A stretch of 64,000 bases of DNA from Microbacterium sp. SL75 (GCF_026625865.1 NZ_CP113067.1:2976001-3040000); one strand, 5' to 3'. Shown: positions 26,118-37,988, numbered from the stretch's first letter. Notes: a model not told the origin generated them from the letters alone. Program-made: numbers and translations.

Positions 26118-26299
26118 CCGCGCGCCCCGGCGAGATCGGCGTCGCTGTAAGCGGTCGCGAGGTCGTCCCGAGCCGCCTCGTGCGACAGTTCTCTCGCTTT
26201 CGCCGTCTGGGCTTGCACACGTGCGCGTGCCTGCTCCGAAGCGGTGAGTGGGCCGTCGGACAAGGTTATGGTGGCCCCCTTCGCCTGAGCTTCGACCAT
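25979..26299 (-). CDS. short ORF upstream of and overlapping the lipoprotein
   Basis: The first 65 residues are coding-like: MVEAQAKGATITLSDGPL followed by a helical EQARARVQAQTAKARELSHEAARDDLATAYSDADLAGARG. Beyond that the frame is antisense-poor noise overlapping the lipoprotein in another frame. Codon use (ATA, CAA, AGA, AAA) differs from the window. Perhaps the true N-terminal part of the lipoprotein gene, broken by a frameshift near 26085-26125, or a separate small gene. Confidence 0.35.
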   Translation of the reverse strand: MVEAQAKGATITLSDGPLTASEQARARVQAQTAKARELSHEAARDDLATAYSDADLAGARGLGLTARRVGGGSLRSLALRWPPALRPGAANCRLTTIRTRPTSPPR

Positions 26300-26381
26300 A
26301 TCGAGGCCCCGCTTCGTGCGAGAAGTCTCTGTGGATAAGTGCAGGCAACCGCGACGGTCGTGGGCGTTCCCGGCACTTCGT

Positions 26382-26389
26382 GCGATAAT
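26382..26389 (+). promoter_or_regulatory. extended -10 promoter of rne
   Basis: TGCGATAAT (26381-26389) matches TGnTATAAT in all but one base. It would give a leader of about 180 bases before ATG 26577. No clear -35. Confidence 0.45.
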
Positions 26390-26576
26390 GAAGGCCGATG
26401 TGACCGCGGCCGCGCCGCAGGAACATCACCCAGAAGACTTCGGGCGATGACCGCCCTTCGCAGCACGAGCCGCAGGCCGGCTGCAGACCGAGTGAGTTCG
26501 CGGCCCCGCCGGGTGCGGCGCCGCATGAGATTTCGTCGGACGACGCGCGGTGTCGTCCGCCAGGGAGTACCCCGAC

Positions 26577-29156
26577 ATGGCCGATGTGACAGACGAACAG
26601 AATCCCGCCGACGAGACGGCGATCTCTCCCGAAACCGAGGCTCCTTCCTCCGACGCGACGCCCGCGGTCGACGAAGAAGAGGCAGCGGTCCAGGATGCCG
26701 AGGACGCGGCCGCCGACGACACCGAGGCGCCCGCGATGCTGGACGTGGAGGACATCCCCGCGGCCGACGATGACGACGAGACCGCACAGGTCGCCGCCCC
26801 CGAGCAGCAGGCTGCCGAGCCCGTCCCCGCCGCGGAGATCGACGCACCGCCCGCGGACGCCGAGAGCTCGGCATCCGGTGCCGTCTCGGACGACTCCGCT
26901 CAGGCCGAGAAGGCCACGGCGGAACCCGCCGCCGCTTCGGAGCAGCCCGAGGCCCCCGCCGTGCCCGAGAAGCCCGGCCGCCCGACCGCCGTGTCTCTGG
27001 GCCTGCTCCCCGCGAACTTCGTGTCGGCCGTCTCGACGGCCCTGCACTTCTACGCTCCCGCCCTCCCTCCCGTCGTCATCCGCGACGACTTCGACGACCG
27101 CGACGACGAGGGCCCCTCCGAGCGCGTCTCGGCCAACGCTCGCCGCCGCAACCGCCGCCGCGGGGGACCCAACGACAACCGCGACGAGCCCCTCGAGTCC
27201 CCGGCCGCACCTCCCGTGCGCCAGCGCGCAGTCGAGGTCATCACCGAGCCGCAGCGCATCAAGGGGTCGACGCGTCTCGAGGCCAAGAAGCAGCGTCGTC
27301 GCGACGGTCGCGAAGCCGGTCGCCGACGCCCCGTCGTCACCGAGGCCGAGTTCCTCGCCCGTCGCGAGGCCGTCGACCGCGTGATGGTCGTGCGCTCGAA
27401 GGCCGGTCGTATCCAGATCGCCGTCCTCGAAGACAACGTGCTCGTGGAGCACTACGTCGCGCGCAATCAGGACGCCTCTCTCATCGGCAACGTGTACCTC
27501 GGTCGCGTTCAGAACGTGCTGCCCAGCATGGAGGCCGCCTTCGTCGACATCGGACGCGGCCGCAATGCCGTGCTCTACTCCGGCGAGGTCGATTGGGACG
27601 GCGTCGAGACCAACAACCAGCCCCGACGCATCGAGCTCGCGCTCAAGTCGGGCGACCGCGTGCTCGTGCAGGTCACGAAGGACCCGGTGGGTCACAAGGG
27701 CGCACGACTGACGAGCCAGATCTCGCTGCCCGGCCGCTATCTCGTCTACGTGCCCAACGGCACGATGAACGGCATCTCCCGCAAGCTTCCCGACACCGAG
27801 CGTGCGCGCCTGAAGAAGATCCTCAAAGAGGTGCTGCCCGAGTCTTCCGGCGTCATCGTGCGCACCGCGGCCGAGGGCGCCACCGAGGAGCAGCTGACCC
27901 TCGACGTGCAGCGCCTCACGTCGCAGTGGGAGCACGTGTCGAGCCAGGTCAAGACCATCCAGGCCCCCGCCCTGCTGCACTCCGAGCCCGATCTTCTGGT
28001 CAAGATCGTCCGCGATGTCTTCAACGAGGACTTCACGCGCATGCTCATCCAGGGCGATGAGGCATTGCAGACCATCTCCTCGTACCTGCAGGGCGTCGCC
28101 CCCGACCTGCTCGAGCGGGTCGAGAAGTACGAAGGCGAGCAGGATCCGTTCGACGCGTTCCGGGTCACCGAGCAGATCGAGAAGGCCCTCGACCGCAAGG
28201 TCTGGCTGCCCTCCGGCGGTTCGCTCGTGATCGACCGCACCGAGGCCATGACCGTCGTCGACGTCAACACCGGCAAGTTCGTCGGCTCCGGCGGCAACCT
28301 CGAAGAGACCGTCACCAAGAACAACCTCGAAGCGGCCGAAGAGATCGTGCGCCAGCTGCGCCTGCGCGACATCGGCGGCATCATCGTGGTCGACTTCATC
28401 GACATGGTGCTCGAGTCCAACCGCGATCTCGTGCTGCGTCGTCTGATCGAATGCCTCAGCCGCGACCGCACGAAGCACCAGGTCGCCGAAGTCACTTCTC
28501 TCGGCCTCGTACAGATGACGCGGAAGAAGCTCGGCCTCGGCCTGCTCGAGACCTTCAGCGAGGCGTGCGAGGTGTGCGCCGGTCGCGGAGTCATCGTGCA
28601 CCACGACCCCGTCGCGAAGCACCGCCCCGCAGGCTCCTCAAACGGCGGCGGCAACGGCAACGGCTCCTCGAACCGTCGCGGTCGAGGCTCCAACAACGGC
28701 TCCAACGGCTCCAACGGCAATGCGGCGTCCGGCGGCGGCAATGCGGCGCAGAACGGCGGCAACGGAAACGGCGGGGGAGCGGCGGCCCAGGCCGGCGGCA
28801 CCCACGTGATCACCGAGGGCGTCAAGTCGGCTCTCGCGCAGATCGCGGCATCGACCGTCAAGCCCACCATCGACGACCCCTCGATCGTCGAGGCGGCGGT
28901 CGTGGCATCCGTCGAGGCCGTTCTCGATGCCAAGACCGAGGCCGCTGCCGAGGCTCCCGCGCCGGTTCGCGAGAAGCGGCCGCGCAAGAAGCGCGAGCCC
29001 AAGGCTCCGCGCACCGAGAAGGACGCCCTGCTCGAATCGGTCTTGGAGGCCCTGCCCGAACCCAAGGCTCCGGGACAGGGGCGCTCGCGCCGCCGCGTGA
29101 CCACCGCCGCCCTGACCGGCACGCCGGTGAACGCGCAGCCGTCGTCCGAGTCCTGA
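26577..29156 (+). CDS. rne: Rne/Rng family ribonuclease (RNase E/G)
   Basis: 859 residues from ATG 26577 behind AGGGAG. The layout is an acidic disordered N-terminus (about 1-165), an arginine patch, the S1/RNase H-like catalytic half, then a disordered tail. Catalytic aspartates are in VVDVNTGKFVG and VVDFIDM, and the zinc-link CEVCAGRG follows. The tail holds a Gly/Asn/Ser stretch (about residues 683-742) and a Lys/Arg/Pro-rich end. RNase E cuts 5'-monophosphate mRNA and matures rRNA and tRNA; it scaffolds the degradosome. Its long 5' leader suggests autoregulation. Confidence 0.96.
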   Translation: MADVTDEQNPADETAISPETEAPSSDATPAVDEEEAAVQDAEDAAADDTEAPAMLDVEDIPAADDDDETAQVAAPEQQAAEPVPAAEIDAPPADAESSASGAVSDDSAQAEKATAEPAAASEQPEAPAVPEKPGRPTAVSLGLLPANFVSAVSTALHFYAPALPPVVIRDDFDDRDDEGPSERVSANARRRNRRRGGPNDNRDEPLESPAAPPVRQRAVEVITEPQRIKGSTRLEAKKQRRRDGREAGRRRPVVTEAEFLARREAVDRVMVVRSKAGRIQIAVLEDNVLVEHYVARNQDASLIGNVYLGRVQNVLPSMEAAFVDIGRGRNAVLYSGEVDWDGVETNNQPRRIELALKSGDRVLVQVTKDPVGHKGARLTSQISLPGRYLVYVPNGTMNGISRKLPDTERARLKKILKEVLPESSGVIVRTAAEGATEEQLTLDVQRLTSQWEHVSSQVKTIQAPALLHSEPDLLVKIVRDVFNEDFTRMLIQGDEALQTISSYLQGVAPDLLERVEKYEGEQDPFDAFRVTEQIEKALDRKVWLPSGGSLVIDRTEAMTVVDVNTGKFVGSGGNLEETVTKNNLEAAEEIVRQLRLRDIGGIIVVDFIDMVLESNRDLVLRRLIECLSRDRTKHQVAEVTSLGLVQMTRKKLGLGLLETFSEACEVCAGRGVIVHHDPVAKHRPAGSSNGGGNGNGSSNRRGRGSNNGSNGSNGNAASGGGNAAQNGGNGNGGGAAAQAGGTHVITEGVKSALAQIAASTVKPTIDDPSIVEAAVVASVEAVLDAKTEAAAEAPAPVREKRPRKKREPKAPRTEKDALLESVLEALPEPKAPGQGRSRRRVTTAALTGTPVNAQPSSES
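28636..28798 (+). repeat. low-complexity Gly/Asn/Ser coding repeat in rne
   Basis: The DNA is built of AACGGC/GGCTCC units: AACGGCTCC is repeated in tandem near 28697-28718 and related GGCAACGGC units flank it. It encodes a disordered linker between the zinc-link and the basic tail. Confidence 0.6.
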
Positions 29157-29227
29157 GTTCGCTTCCGATCGTTCGAGGGGTCATCTTCTGTCGCCGAGCT
29201 CTGCTCGCAGCGGCCGAAGATGGCCCC

Positions 29228-29503
29228 TCACGGCTGAGGGCGCCGTTCCCGAGCCGTGATCCGCAGCCCCGAGGCTCGCAGGCGTCGCACGAGCTCCTTG
29301 CCGCCCACATGCTCGGCCCCCGCGCGAACGAGGTCGGCGTGCCGCTCGTCGGGCACGTCGTAATGATCGAGGTCGAACGCTCGGGAGGGGATTCCGGCTG
29401 CCGCGGCGAAGGCGTGGAGCTCCTCGAGATCGCTGTCGCTGACCAGATGAGCCCACAGCCGTCCATGCGCGGGCCACTGCGGGTCGTCGATCAGGATTGC
29501 CAT
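29228..29503 (-). CDS. DUF4031 protein
   Basis: 91 residues. The opening AILIDDPQWPAHGRLWAHLVSD and the GIPSRAFDLDHYDVP segment match DUF4031, a small family with unknown activity found across Actinobacteria. Single-domain, soluble. TAGGAT ends six bases before the ATG, so it is probably leaderless. It lies between rne and the rplU promoter on the opposite strand. Confidence 0.88.
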   Translation of the reverse strand: MAILIDDPQWPAHGRLWAHLVSDSDLEELHAFAAAAGIPSRAFDLDHYDVPDERHADLVRAGAEHVGGKELVRRLRASGLRITARERRPQP

Positions 29504-29509
29504 CCCGCG

Positions 29510-29515
29510 ATCCTA
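29510..29515 (-). promoter_or_regulatory. -10 box of the leaderless DUF4031 gene
   Basis: TAGGAT on the minus strand, six bases before ATG 29503. Confidence 0.5.
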
Positions 29516-29540
29516 CGGTCGACACGCGGGTCGAATGCTT

Positions 29541-29569
29541 TTGCCGGATGCCGCCGGGTGAGCTAAACT
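29541..29569 (+). promoter_or_regulatory. rplU promoter
   Basis: TTGCCG (29541-29546) and TAAACT (29564-29569) separated by 17 bases. It would start the transcript near 29576 and leave a leader of about 140 bases, a likely site for autogenous or L21-leader control. Confidence 0.7.
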
Positions 29570-29717
29570 TGACCCTTGGTGCGTCGCGTCCACTCCTGAT
29601 AAGAGCGTGACCCCGCGGGTTCTGCCCGCCGGATCGCACCGAGACTTGGGTCTTCAGACCCTCCCGACGTCATCAGACAACCGGAGCTCCGCGCTCCCGA
29701 ACGAAAACAGGTGTGAA

Positions 29718-30026
29718 GTGGTTTACGCAGTTGTGCGCGCCGGCGGCCGCCAGGAGAAGGTCCAGGTCGGCACGGTCGTCGTGCTCGACCGCCAGAAGGC
29801 GAAGATCGGCGAGAGCATTCAGCTGCCCGCCGTCCTGTTCGTCGACGGCGACGCGGTCACGACCGACGCCGACAAGCTCGCGAAGGTCTCGGTCACGGCC
29901 GAGGTGCTCGGCGAGGAGCGCGGTCCGAAGATCGTGATCCAGAAGTTCAAGAACAAGACCGGCTACAAGAAGCGCCAGGGACACCGTCAGGACCTCACGC
30001 GCGTCAAGATCACCGGCATCAAGTAA
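29718..30026 (+). CDS. rplU: 50S ribosomal protein L21 (bL21)
   Basis: 102 residues from GTG 29718 behind AGGTG; a longer upstream frame is non-coding leader. The [24 protein letters not shown] start and C-terminal [23 protein letters not shown] are typical bL21. It binds 23S rRNA near the exit tunnel of the large subunit. Followed 18 bases later by rpmA, the standard rplU-rpmA-obgE run. Confidence 0.98.
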   Translation: MVYAVVRAGGRQEKVQVGTVVVLDRQKAKIGESIQLPAVLFVDGDAVTTDADKLAKVSVTAEVLGEERGPKIVIQKFKNKTGYKKRQGHRQDLTRVKITGIK

Positions 30027-30044
30027 GAGCCAGGAGACGCAGAG

Positions 30045-30305
30045 ATGGCACACAAAAAGGGCGCAAGCTCCACCCGTAACGGTCGTGATTCCAACGCACA
30101 GCGCCTCGGCGTGAAGCGCTTCGGCGGCCAGGTCGTCCTCGCCGGCGAGATCATCGTCCGCCAGCGCGGCACGCACTTCCACCCCGGCGCCAACGTCGGC
30201 CGTGGCGGCGACGACACGCTGTTCGCCCTGGCACCCGGCGCCGTCCAGTTCGGCGCGAAGGGCGGCCGCAAGGTCGTCAACATCGTCACCGCAGCAGCGG
30301 AGTAA
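30045..30305 (+). CDS. rpmA: 50S ribosomal protein L27 (bL27)
   Basis: 86 residues with the [29 protein letters not shown] opening of bL27. It contacts tRNA at the peptidyl transferase centre. Firmicutes-type cleaved N-terminal extension is absent, so no Prp processing is expected. A strong terminator follows. Confidence 0.98.
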   Translation: MAHKKGASSTRNGRDSNAQRLGVKRFGGQVVLAGEIIVRQRGTHFHPGANVGRGGDDTLFALAPGAVQFGAKGGRKVVNIVTAAAE

Positions 30306-32781
<2,476 letters not shown>

Positions 32782-32785
<4 letters not shown>

Positions 32786-34041
32786 CCGTGATCGCCGCCT
32801 CCGTGGACGAGCGCCTGCGTCTGGCCAAAGACGCGGCGCGCGAGATCGGACTCCTCGACTCCGCTCGCAAAAGCGCGCTCTTGCACGCGGTGGCCGACCT
32901 TCTCGAGGCGTCGTCCGCCGAGATCGTCGCCGCCAACGCCGAAGACCTCGAAAGAGGGCGGGAAGATTTCATCGGCGAGGCGCTCCTGGACCGCCTCCGT
33001 CTCGACGACACGCGCGTGTCGGCCCTTGCCGCCGCGGTTCGCGACGTGGCTGAGCTCCCCGACCCGGTCGGTCGCGTGCTCGACAGCCGGACCCTCCCCA
33101 ACGGCCTCTCGCTCGAGAAGGTCGCCGTTCCCTTCGGCGTCGTCGGCTCCATCTACGAGGCCCGACCCAACGTCACCGTCGACATCGCCTCGCTCGCGCT
33201 GCGCTCCGGCAATGCCGTCGTGCTGCGCGGAGGGTCGGCTGCGCAGAACAGCAACGCGACACTCGTGCGCATCATGCGCGACGCGCTGGCGAGCCAAGGG
33301 GTGAACCCCGAGGCCATCCAGAGCGTCGACGATTTCGGTCGCGACGGCGCGAAGGCCCTCATGAACGCCCGAGGCCTGGTCGACGTACTTGTTCCGCGCG
33401 GCAGCGCCGGACTCATCGAGACCGTCGTCACCGAGTCCACCGTCCCCGTCATCGAGACCGGTGCAGGCGTCGTGCACGTCTACCTGGACGCGACCGCCCG
33501 AGACGACTGGGCCCGCGACATCGTGCTCAACGCGAAGACGCAGCGCCCGAGCGTCTGCAACGCCGTCGAGACGGTGCTCGTGCACCGTGCGGCGGCCGTT
33601 CGGCTGCTACCGGAGCTGCTGGCGTCCCTGGCCGATGCCGGCGTGACCGTGCACGGCGACGACGACACGCGTGCGCACGATGCGCGCGTCGTCGCGGCGA
33701 CCGACGACGACTGGTCGCGCGAGTACGGCACCCTCGACCTCGCCGTCCGTGTCGTCGACGACCTCGACGAGGCGTTGGCACACATCCGCCGGTACTCGAC
33801 GCACCACACCGAGTCGATCATCACCGCCGACCCCGCGGCGGCCGACCGCTTTCTCGCCGAGGTCGACTCTGCGGTGGTGCTGGTGAACGCCTCGACGCGT
33901 TTCACCGACGGAGGCGAGTTCGGCTTCGGCGCCGAGGTCGGCATCTCCACGCAGAAACTCCACGCCCGCGGACCCATGGGCCTCGCCGAGCTGACGAGCA
34001 CCAAGTGGCTCGGGCGCGGCGACGGCCAGGTACGCGCCTGA
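32782..34041 (+). CDS. proA: gamma-glutamyl phosphate reductase
   Basis: 419 residues from the ATG overlapping the proB stop. The aldehyde dehydrogenase-like fold has VPFGVVGSIYEARPNVT, and the catalytic cysteine lies in AKTQRPSVCNAVETVLVH. It reduces glutamyl-5-phosphate to the semialdehyde with NADPH, the second step of proline synthesis. proB, proA and obgE are joined by overlapping stops and starts. Confidence 0.97.
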
Positions 34042-34091
34042 CCGCCTAAAATGGGACGCGCGCCTCGCGCAGACCTCTGATCGGAGCACTG

Positions 34092-34316
34092 ATGACTTTC
34101 GTCGCACTTCTGGCCCACGCCGCAGAAGAAGGCGCCCACCACGGCGGCAACGTCCAGGCCCAGACCTTCTGGTATGGCGCCGTGGCGTTCCTGGTTTTCG
34201 TCGCCCTGAGCCTCGTGACGCTGTCGTACCGCAACGTGTCGAACCGTCACGCGCACAAGGCGGCGGCGTACACCCAGAAGCACGGGACGCCCACCCCCGA
34301 GGCGCACGGCCACTGA
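34092..34316 (+). CDS. small histidine-rich membrane protein
   Basis: 74 residues. One membrane helix ([19 protein letters not shown]) is flanked by histidines on both sides ([11 protein letters not shown] and [16 protein letters not shown]...HGH). A TAAAAT hexamer at 34047-34052 is a possible -10. It is eleven bases before nadD. The family is unnamed; a metal-related or electron-transport helper is possible but unproved. Confidence 0.75.
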   Translation: MTFVALLAHAAEEGAHHGGNVQAQTFWYGAVAFLVFVALSLVTLSYRNVSNRHAHKAAAYTQKHGTPTPEAHGH

Positions 34317-34326
34317 GGCCCACCGT

Positions 34327-34923
34327 ATGTCGGTGACGCGCGCCCCTCGCATCGGGGTCATGGGTGGGACGTTCGATCCCATCCATCACGGTCACCTGGT
34401 CGCTGCCAGCGAGGTCGCTCAATCGTTCGACCTCGACGAGGTCGTCTTCGTTCCGACGGGTCGCCCGTGGCAGAAGGACGACGTCACCGAGAGCGAGCAC
34501 CGCTACCTCATGACGGTGATCGCCACGGCATCCAATCCGCAGTTCACCGTGAGTCGCGTCGACATCGATCGCGCGGGACCCACGTACACGATCGACACCC
34601 TGCGCGACCTGCAGGAGCAGCGCCCCGGTGCGGAGTTGTTCTTCATCACCGGCGCCGACGCGGTCGCCCAGATCCTCAGCTGGCGCAATCACCAGGAGCT
34701 GTGGGATCTCGCGCACTTCGTCGCCGTCTCCCGGCCCGGCCACGTCCTCACCACCGAGGGCCTTCCCGCCGAGAACGTGAGCCAGCTGGAGATCCCCGCC
34801 CTGTCGATCTCGTCCACAGACTGCCGCGCCCGTGTGCGCCGGGGCCACCCCGTGTGGTACCTCGTGCCCGACGGCGTCGTGCAGTACATCGCGAAGCACC
34901 ACCTCTACCGGAGCACAGCATGA
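34327..34923 (+). CDS. nadD: nicotinate-nucleotide adenylyltransferase
   Basis: 198 residues. The nucleotidyltransferase motif [15 protein letters not shown] and the [13 protein letters not shown] signature define NadD. It makes nicotinate adenine dinucleotide, the last but one step to NAD. The stop overlaps the next start (ATGA). Confidence 0.96.
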   Translation: MSVTRAPRIGVMGGTFDPIHHGHLVAASEVAQSFDLDEVVFVPTGRPWQKDDVTESEHRYLMTVIATASNPQFTVSRVDIDRAGPTYTIDTLRDLQEQRPGAELFFITGADAVAQILSWRNHQELWDLAHFVAVSRPGHVLTTEGLPAENVSQLEIPALSISSTDCRARVRRGHPVWYLVPDGVVQYIAKHHLYRSTA

Positions 34924-36005
34924 GCACTCCCGAGAACCCCGAGACTCCCGCGCTGACCCGTCGTCAGCTGCGCGAGCTCCGCCAGACCGGCGCGACGCCC
35001 ATCATCGTCCCGCAGCGCGAGGGCGAGACTCCGGATGCCGAAACCCCGGCCGCCGCGGCCGGAGCCCCCGAGTCGGTGGTCGTCGATCGCGTTCCCGAGC
35101 CTGCTGCGGCGCAGGAGCCCCCGGTCGACTCGTCCGCGGTCGAGGAGTCCTCCACCGAGACGGAGCAGGAGCATCAGCCCGCCGTCTCGGAAGAGCCGAC
35201 GCCCGCCGCCACGCGCGATGAGCCCTTCGCCCCTGCCCTGCGCCCGGGCTCCTTCGACGGAGGTTTCGGCGATGGCGACTTCGGTGTCACCGGCCTGACC
35301 CGTCGTCAGGTGCGCGCGCAGGAGAAGATCCGGACCGCCGCGGTACCTGTGATCAGCTCCGACCTCCAGTCGTCGTTGTCCCACCAGAGCGCCGCGCCGG
35401 AGCCGCAGGTCGAGGACGAGTCCGCCCAGCCCGCCATCTTCCGTCCGGCAGCGCCAGACGCCGCTGACGCTCCGACCGCCGCGGACGCCGGTCCCGGCGC
35501 CTCGGTGGTGAATCCCGCCCTCGGTTCCGAGCTGCTCGACGGGGCGACGCCCGAGGTCACGCTGCCCGACTCGTTCGACCAGCTCCTTTCGCGCAACACC
35601 GCCGCCAGCGGTGCGGTGTCGACCCCCAACGCGCTCATTCTGTCGCAGACCCCCGCCGGCGTTCCGCTGGTCGGCCCCGTCACCGCGACCGGCGAGGTCA
35701 TGATCACCGGCACCTTCGAGCTGCCCGAGGGCCTGGGCTCGGTCGGACACGCACCCGGCACCACCGACGGCCGTGACGCCGACGCGGTGCTTCTCGACGG
35801 CGAGCTTCCGCCCGCCTCGTCACCCACCCCGATCGCTGCAAGTGCCGCGATCAGCACGGTCAAGCAGCCCGGCGAGATCATTCGTCCGCCGGCGCCCGAG
35901 AAGGGCAGCAAGCTCCTCATCGGGCTCATCATCACGACCGGTGCTCTCTTCCTGGCGGTGGCCGTCACTCTCGGCCTCGCCTTCACGACAGGAGTCTTCC
36001 GATGA
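34920..36005 (+). CDS. disordered single-pass membrane protein in the nadD-rsfS operon
   Basis: 361 residues, rich in Ala, Pro, Glu and Asp, with low complexity through about residue 325. The motif [10 protein letters not shown] near the start recurs as [13 protein letters not shown] at about residue 125, so a short helical unit is duplicated. One membrane segment, [25 protein letters not shown], ends the chain. The topology puts the long tail probably in the cytoplasm. Coupled by ATGA on both sides to nadD and rsfS. Function unknown. Confidence 0.8.
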   Translation: MSTPENPETPALTRRQLRELRQTGATPIIVPQREGETPDAETPAAAAGAPESVVVDRVPEPAAAQEPPVDSSAVEESSTETEQEHQPAVSEEPTPAATRDEPFAPALRPGSFDGGFGDGDFGVTGLTRRQVRAQEKIRTAAVPVISSDLQSSLSHQSAAPEPQVEDESAQPAIFRPAAPDAADAPTAADAGPGASVVNPALGSELLDGATPEVTLPDSFDQLLSRNTAASGAVSTPNALILSQTPAGVPLVGPVTATGEVMITGTFELPEGLGSVGHAPGTTDGRDADAVLLDGELPPASSPTPIAASAAISTVKQPGEIIRPPAPEKGSKLLIGLIITTGALFLAVAVTLGLAFTTGVFR

Positions 36006-36382
36006 CAGCCACCGACAACGGTCGCGAGATGGCGCAGATCGCCGCCCTCGCCGCCGACGCGAAGGGCGGCGACGATATCGTCGCCCTCGACGTCTCCGAG
36101 CCGCTTCCGCTCGTCGACATCTTCCTCCTCGTCACCGGTCGCAACGAGCGCAACGTCGCCGCGATCGCCGACGAGATCGAAGAGAAGCTCCTCGAGCACG
36201 GGCACAAGCGCGTTCGTCGCGAGGGCCGACAGGAATCCCGCTGGGTCCTGCTCGACTTCGGAGACCTCGTCGTCCACGTCTTCCACGAGGAAGAGCGCGT
36301 CTACTACGGCCTGGAGCGCCTCTGGAAGGACTGCCCGGTCCTTCCGATCGAGCTTCCCACGCCGGCCCACGCCGCCGACTGA
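36002..36382 (+). CDS. rsfS: ribosomal silencing factor RsfS
   Basis: 126 residues, the usual length. The DDIVALDVSEPLPLVDIFLLVTGRNERNVAAIADEIEEKL segment and the WVLLDFGDLVVHVFHEEERVYYGLERLW signature match RsfS/Iojap. It binds uL14 on the 50S subunit and blocks subunit joining in poor conditions. It overlaps the preceding membrane protein. Confidence 0.97.
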   Translation: MTATDNGREMAQIAALAADAKGGDDIVALDVSEPLPLVDIFLLVTGRNERNVAAIADEIEEKLLEHGHKRVRREGRQESRWVLLDFGDLVVHVFHEEERVYYGLERLWKDCPVLPIELPTPAHAAD

Positions 36383-36396
36383 CACCGATCGCGTCG

Positions 36397-36424
36397 ACGC
36401 CCTCTGCCCGATGGCAGGGGGCGT
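36397..36424 (+). terminator. hairpin after rsfS
   Basis: The stem ACGCCCTCTGCC / GGCAGGGGGCGT, one G-T pair, loop CGAT, followed by TCTCGTTCG. Confidence 0.7.
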
Positions 36425-36472
36425 TCTCGTTCGTACGCCGGATTCATAGACGCCAGAGCGCATGCTGGGTCG

Positions 36473-37720
36473 GTGTCACCGACCTCGCACCGCGTCCGCC
36501 GCAACCGTCGCCGGCTCCTGCTCATCGTCGCCGCCATCGTCACCACGGCCGTCGTCGGCACCGTGGCCTTCGTCGCCGTCAATCTCGTCGGGGCGGCCGA
36601 TGGCATCCATCATTCCGATGCGGTCCTGCCGACCGCCGCACCGGGCATCGCCCAGGACGAGGGAGAGCAGAACATCCTCATCATGGGGCTCGACAGCCGT
36701 GTGGACGAGGACGGGAAGCCGTACCCGCAGGAGATCTACGACGCGATCCACGCGGAGGACGCCTCGGTCGGCGGGTACAACACGAACGTGCTGATGTACG
36801 TGCACATCCCCGCCGGTGGCGGACAAGCGGTCGCCGTCTCCATCCCGCGCGACGACTACGTCGATTACGCGGGAGCTCCCGGGGGAACGAAGAAGGGCAA
36901 GATCAAGGAGGCCTACGGGCGGGCTTTCGCCGCCAAGAACGACGAGCTCCGCGCGGCGGGTGTGTCGGACGACGAGGCTTACCAGCAGGCCCGCGACTCC
37001 GCCCGTACCGAGGAGATGCAGACGGTGTCGCAGTTCTTGGGCGGTGTGCCGATCGACCATTTCGTCGAAGTGACGATGGCAGCGTTCTACCGGGTCGCCC
37101 AGGCCGTGCAGCCGATCTCGGTGTGCCTCAACCACGCGACCGCCGATACGTACTCAGGTGCGAACTTCGCGGCGGGGGCGCAGCAGATCGACGCTTCGCA
37201 GGCGATGGCCTTTGTACGTCAGCGTCGCGACACCGAATACCGCAACGTCTTCCTCACCGACCTCGACCGCACGCGCCGCCAGCAGGCGTTCATGGTGTCG
37301 CTCGCACTCAAACTCCGCGATGCACAGACGTTCACCGACTTCGGACGGCTACAGAATCTTCTCGACACCGCGAAGCAATTCGTCGCCGTCGACAAGGGCT
37401 TCGATCTGCTCAGCCTCGCCTCGACCGCCCAGCGCCTCGCCGGGGGAGACGTCACGTTCCAGACTCTGCCGGTCGAGCGTTTCGGCACGATCGACGGCGA
37501 GAGCGTGAACATCGTCGACCAGAAAGCCATCGCGGCTCAGGTCAGCACCTTGCTGCACCCCGCCCCGGCTGCGACCCCGGACGCCGGGGCGGATGCCGAA
37601 ACCCCACCGAGCGACGCTCCCTCGGCGTCCGCGCCGGCGGCATCGCCCAGCCCCACGTCGTCTGTGTACACCGACTCGCAGCAGCCGATGCGCGCGGGGT
37701 CGGTGCCCTGCGTGAACTGA
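36473..37720 (+). CDS. LCP (LytR-CpsA-Psr) family cell-wall ligase
   Basis: 415 residues from GTG 36473. An N-terminal membrane anchor (RRRLLLIVAAIVTTAVVGTVAFVAV) precedes the LCP domain at about 60-320. Signature residues are in VSIPRDDYVDYAGAPG and AFVRQRRDTEYRNVFLTDLDRTRRQQAF. The last 50 residues are Pro/Ala/Ser-rich. LCP enzymes attach arabinogalactan-type or teichoic-type polymers to peptidoglycan. CATGCT six bases before the GTG resembles a -10, so it may be leaderless. Confidence 0.92.
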   Translation: MSPTSHRVRRNRRRLLLIVAAIVTTAVVGTVAFVAVNLVGAADGIHHSDAVLPTAAPGIAQDEGEQNILIMGLDSRVDEDGKPYPQEIYDAIHAEDASVGGYNTNVLMYVHIPAGGGQAVAVSIPRDDYVDYAGAPGGTKKGKIKEAYGRAFAAKNDELRAAGVSDDEAYQQARDSARTEEMQTVSQFLGGVPIDHFVEVTMAAFYRVAQAVQPISVCLNHATADTYSGANFAAGAQQIDASQAMAFVRQRRDTEYRNVFLTDLDRTRRQQAFMVSLALKLRDAQTFTDFGRLQNLLDTAKQFVAVDKGFDLLSLASTAQRLAGGDVTFQTLPVERFGTIDGESVNIVDQKAIAAQVSTLLHPAPAATPDAGADAETPPSDAPSASAPAASPSPTSSVYTDSQQPMRAGSVPCVN

Positions 37721-37950
37721 GGCGGTTCCGTCGTGCCGCTCGCCATATCGACGCCCGGGCGCGGCAAAGGCCGATCGGCGAGGTATCGGCGAGGTTCGCG
37801 GAGGCCGGGTACGAGATGCGAGCGCCATCGGGCGCTGGCAGCGCTACACGCGAGCGGACCCGGGCGAACGACGGAACCCGGATGCTCACCCGTGATACCC
37901 GAGAGGGGTGCCGCGCGGTGAACGCGAGGCGGGTGAGCCCGACGGAAACG

Positions 37951-37982
37951 AAGAAGGCCTCCGCCGAAGCGGAGGCCTTCTT
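37951..37982. terminator. bidirectional terminator between LCP gene and tRNA-Ala
   Basis: A 14-bp stem, AAGAAGGCCTCCGC / GCGGAGGCCTTCTT, closed by a CGAA loop and followed by T residues, lies seven bases from the tRNA 3' end. Confidence 0.85.
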
Positions 37983-37988
37983 TCGAGG

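Noticed and set aside
25653..28622. A 989-residue open frame on the minus strand opposite rne
   Set aside because: Only its last 154 residues, outside rne, look coding; the rest is an antisense shadow of the high-GC rne gene, with no domain sense.
28636..28798. Tandem units in rne as a CRISPR or VNTR array
   Set aside because: The units are short, in frame, and encode a Gly/Asn/Ser linker; no repeat-spacer pattern.
37772..37796. Tandem ATCGGCGAGGT pair after the LCP gene
   Set aside because: Eleven bases repeated twice with no promoter or gene context; likely chance in GC-rich DNA.
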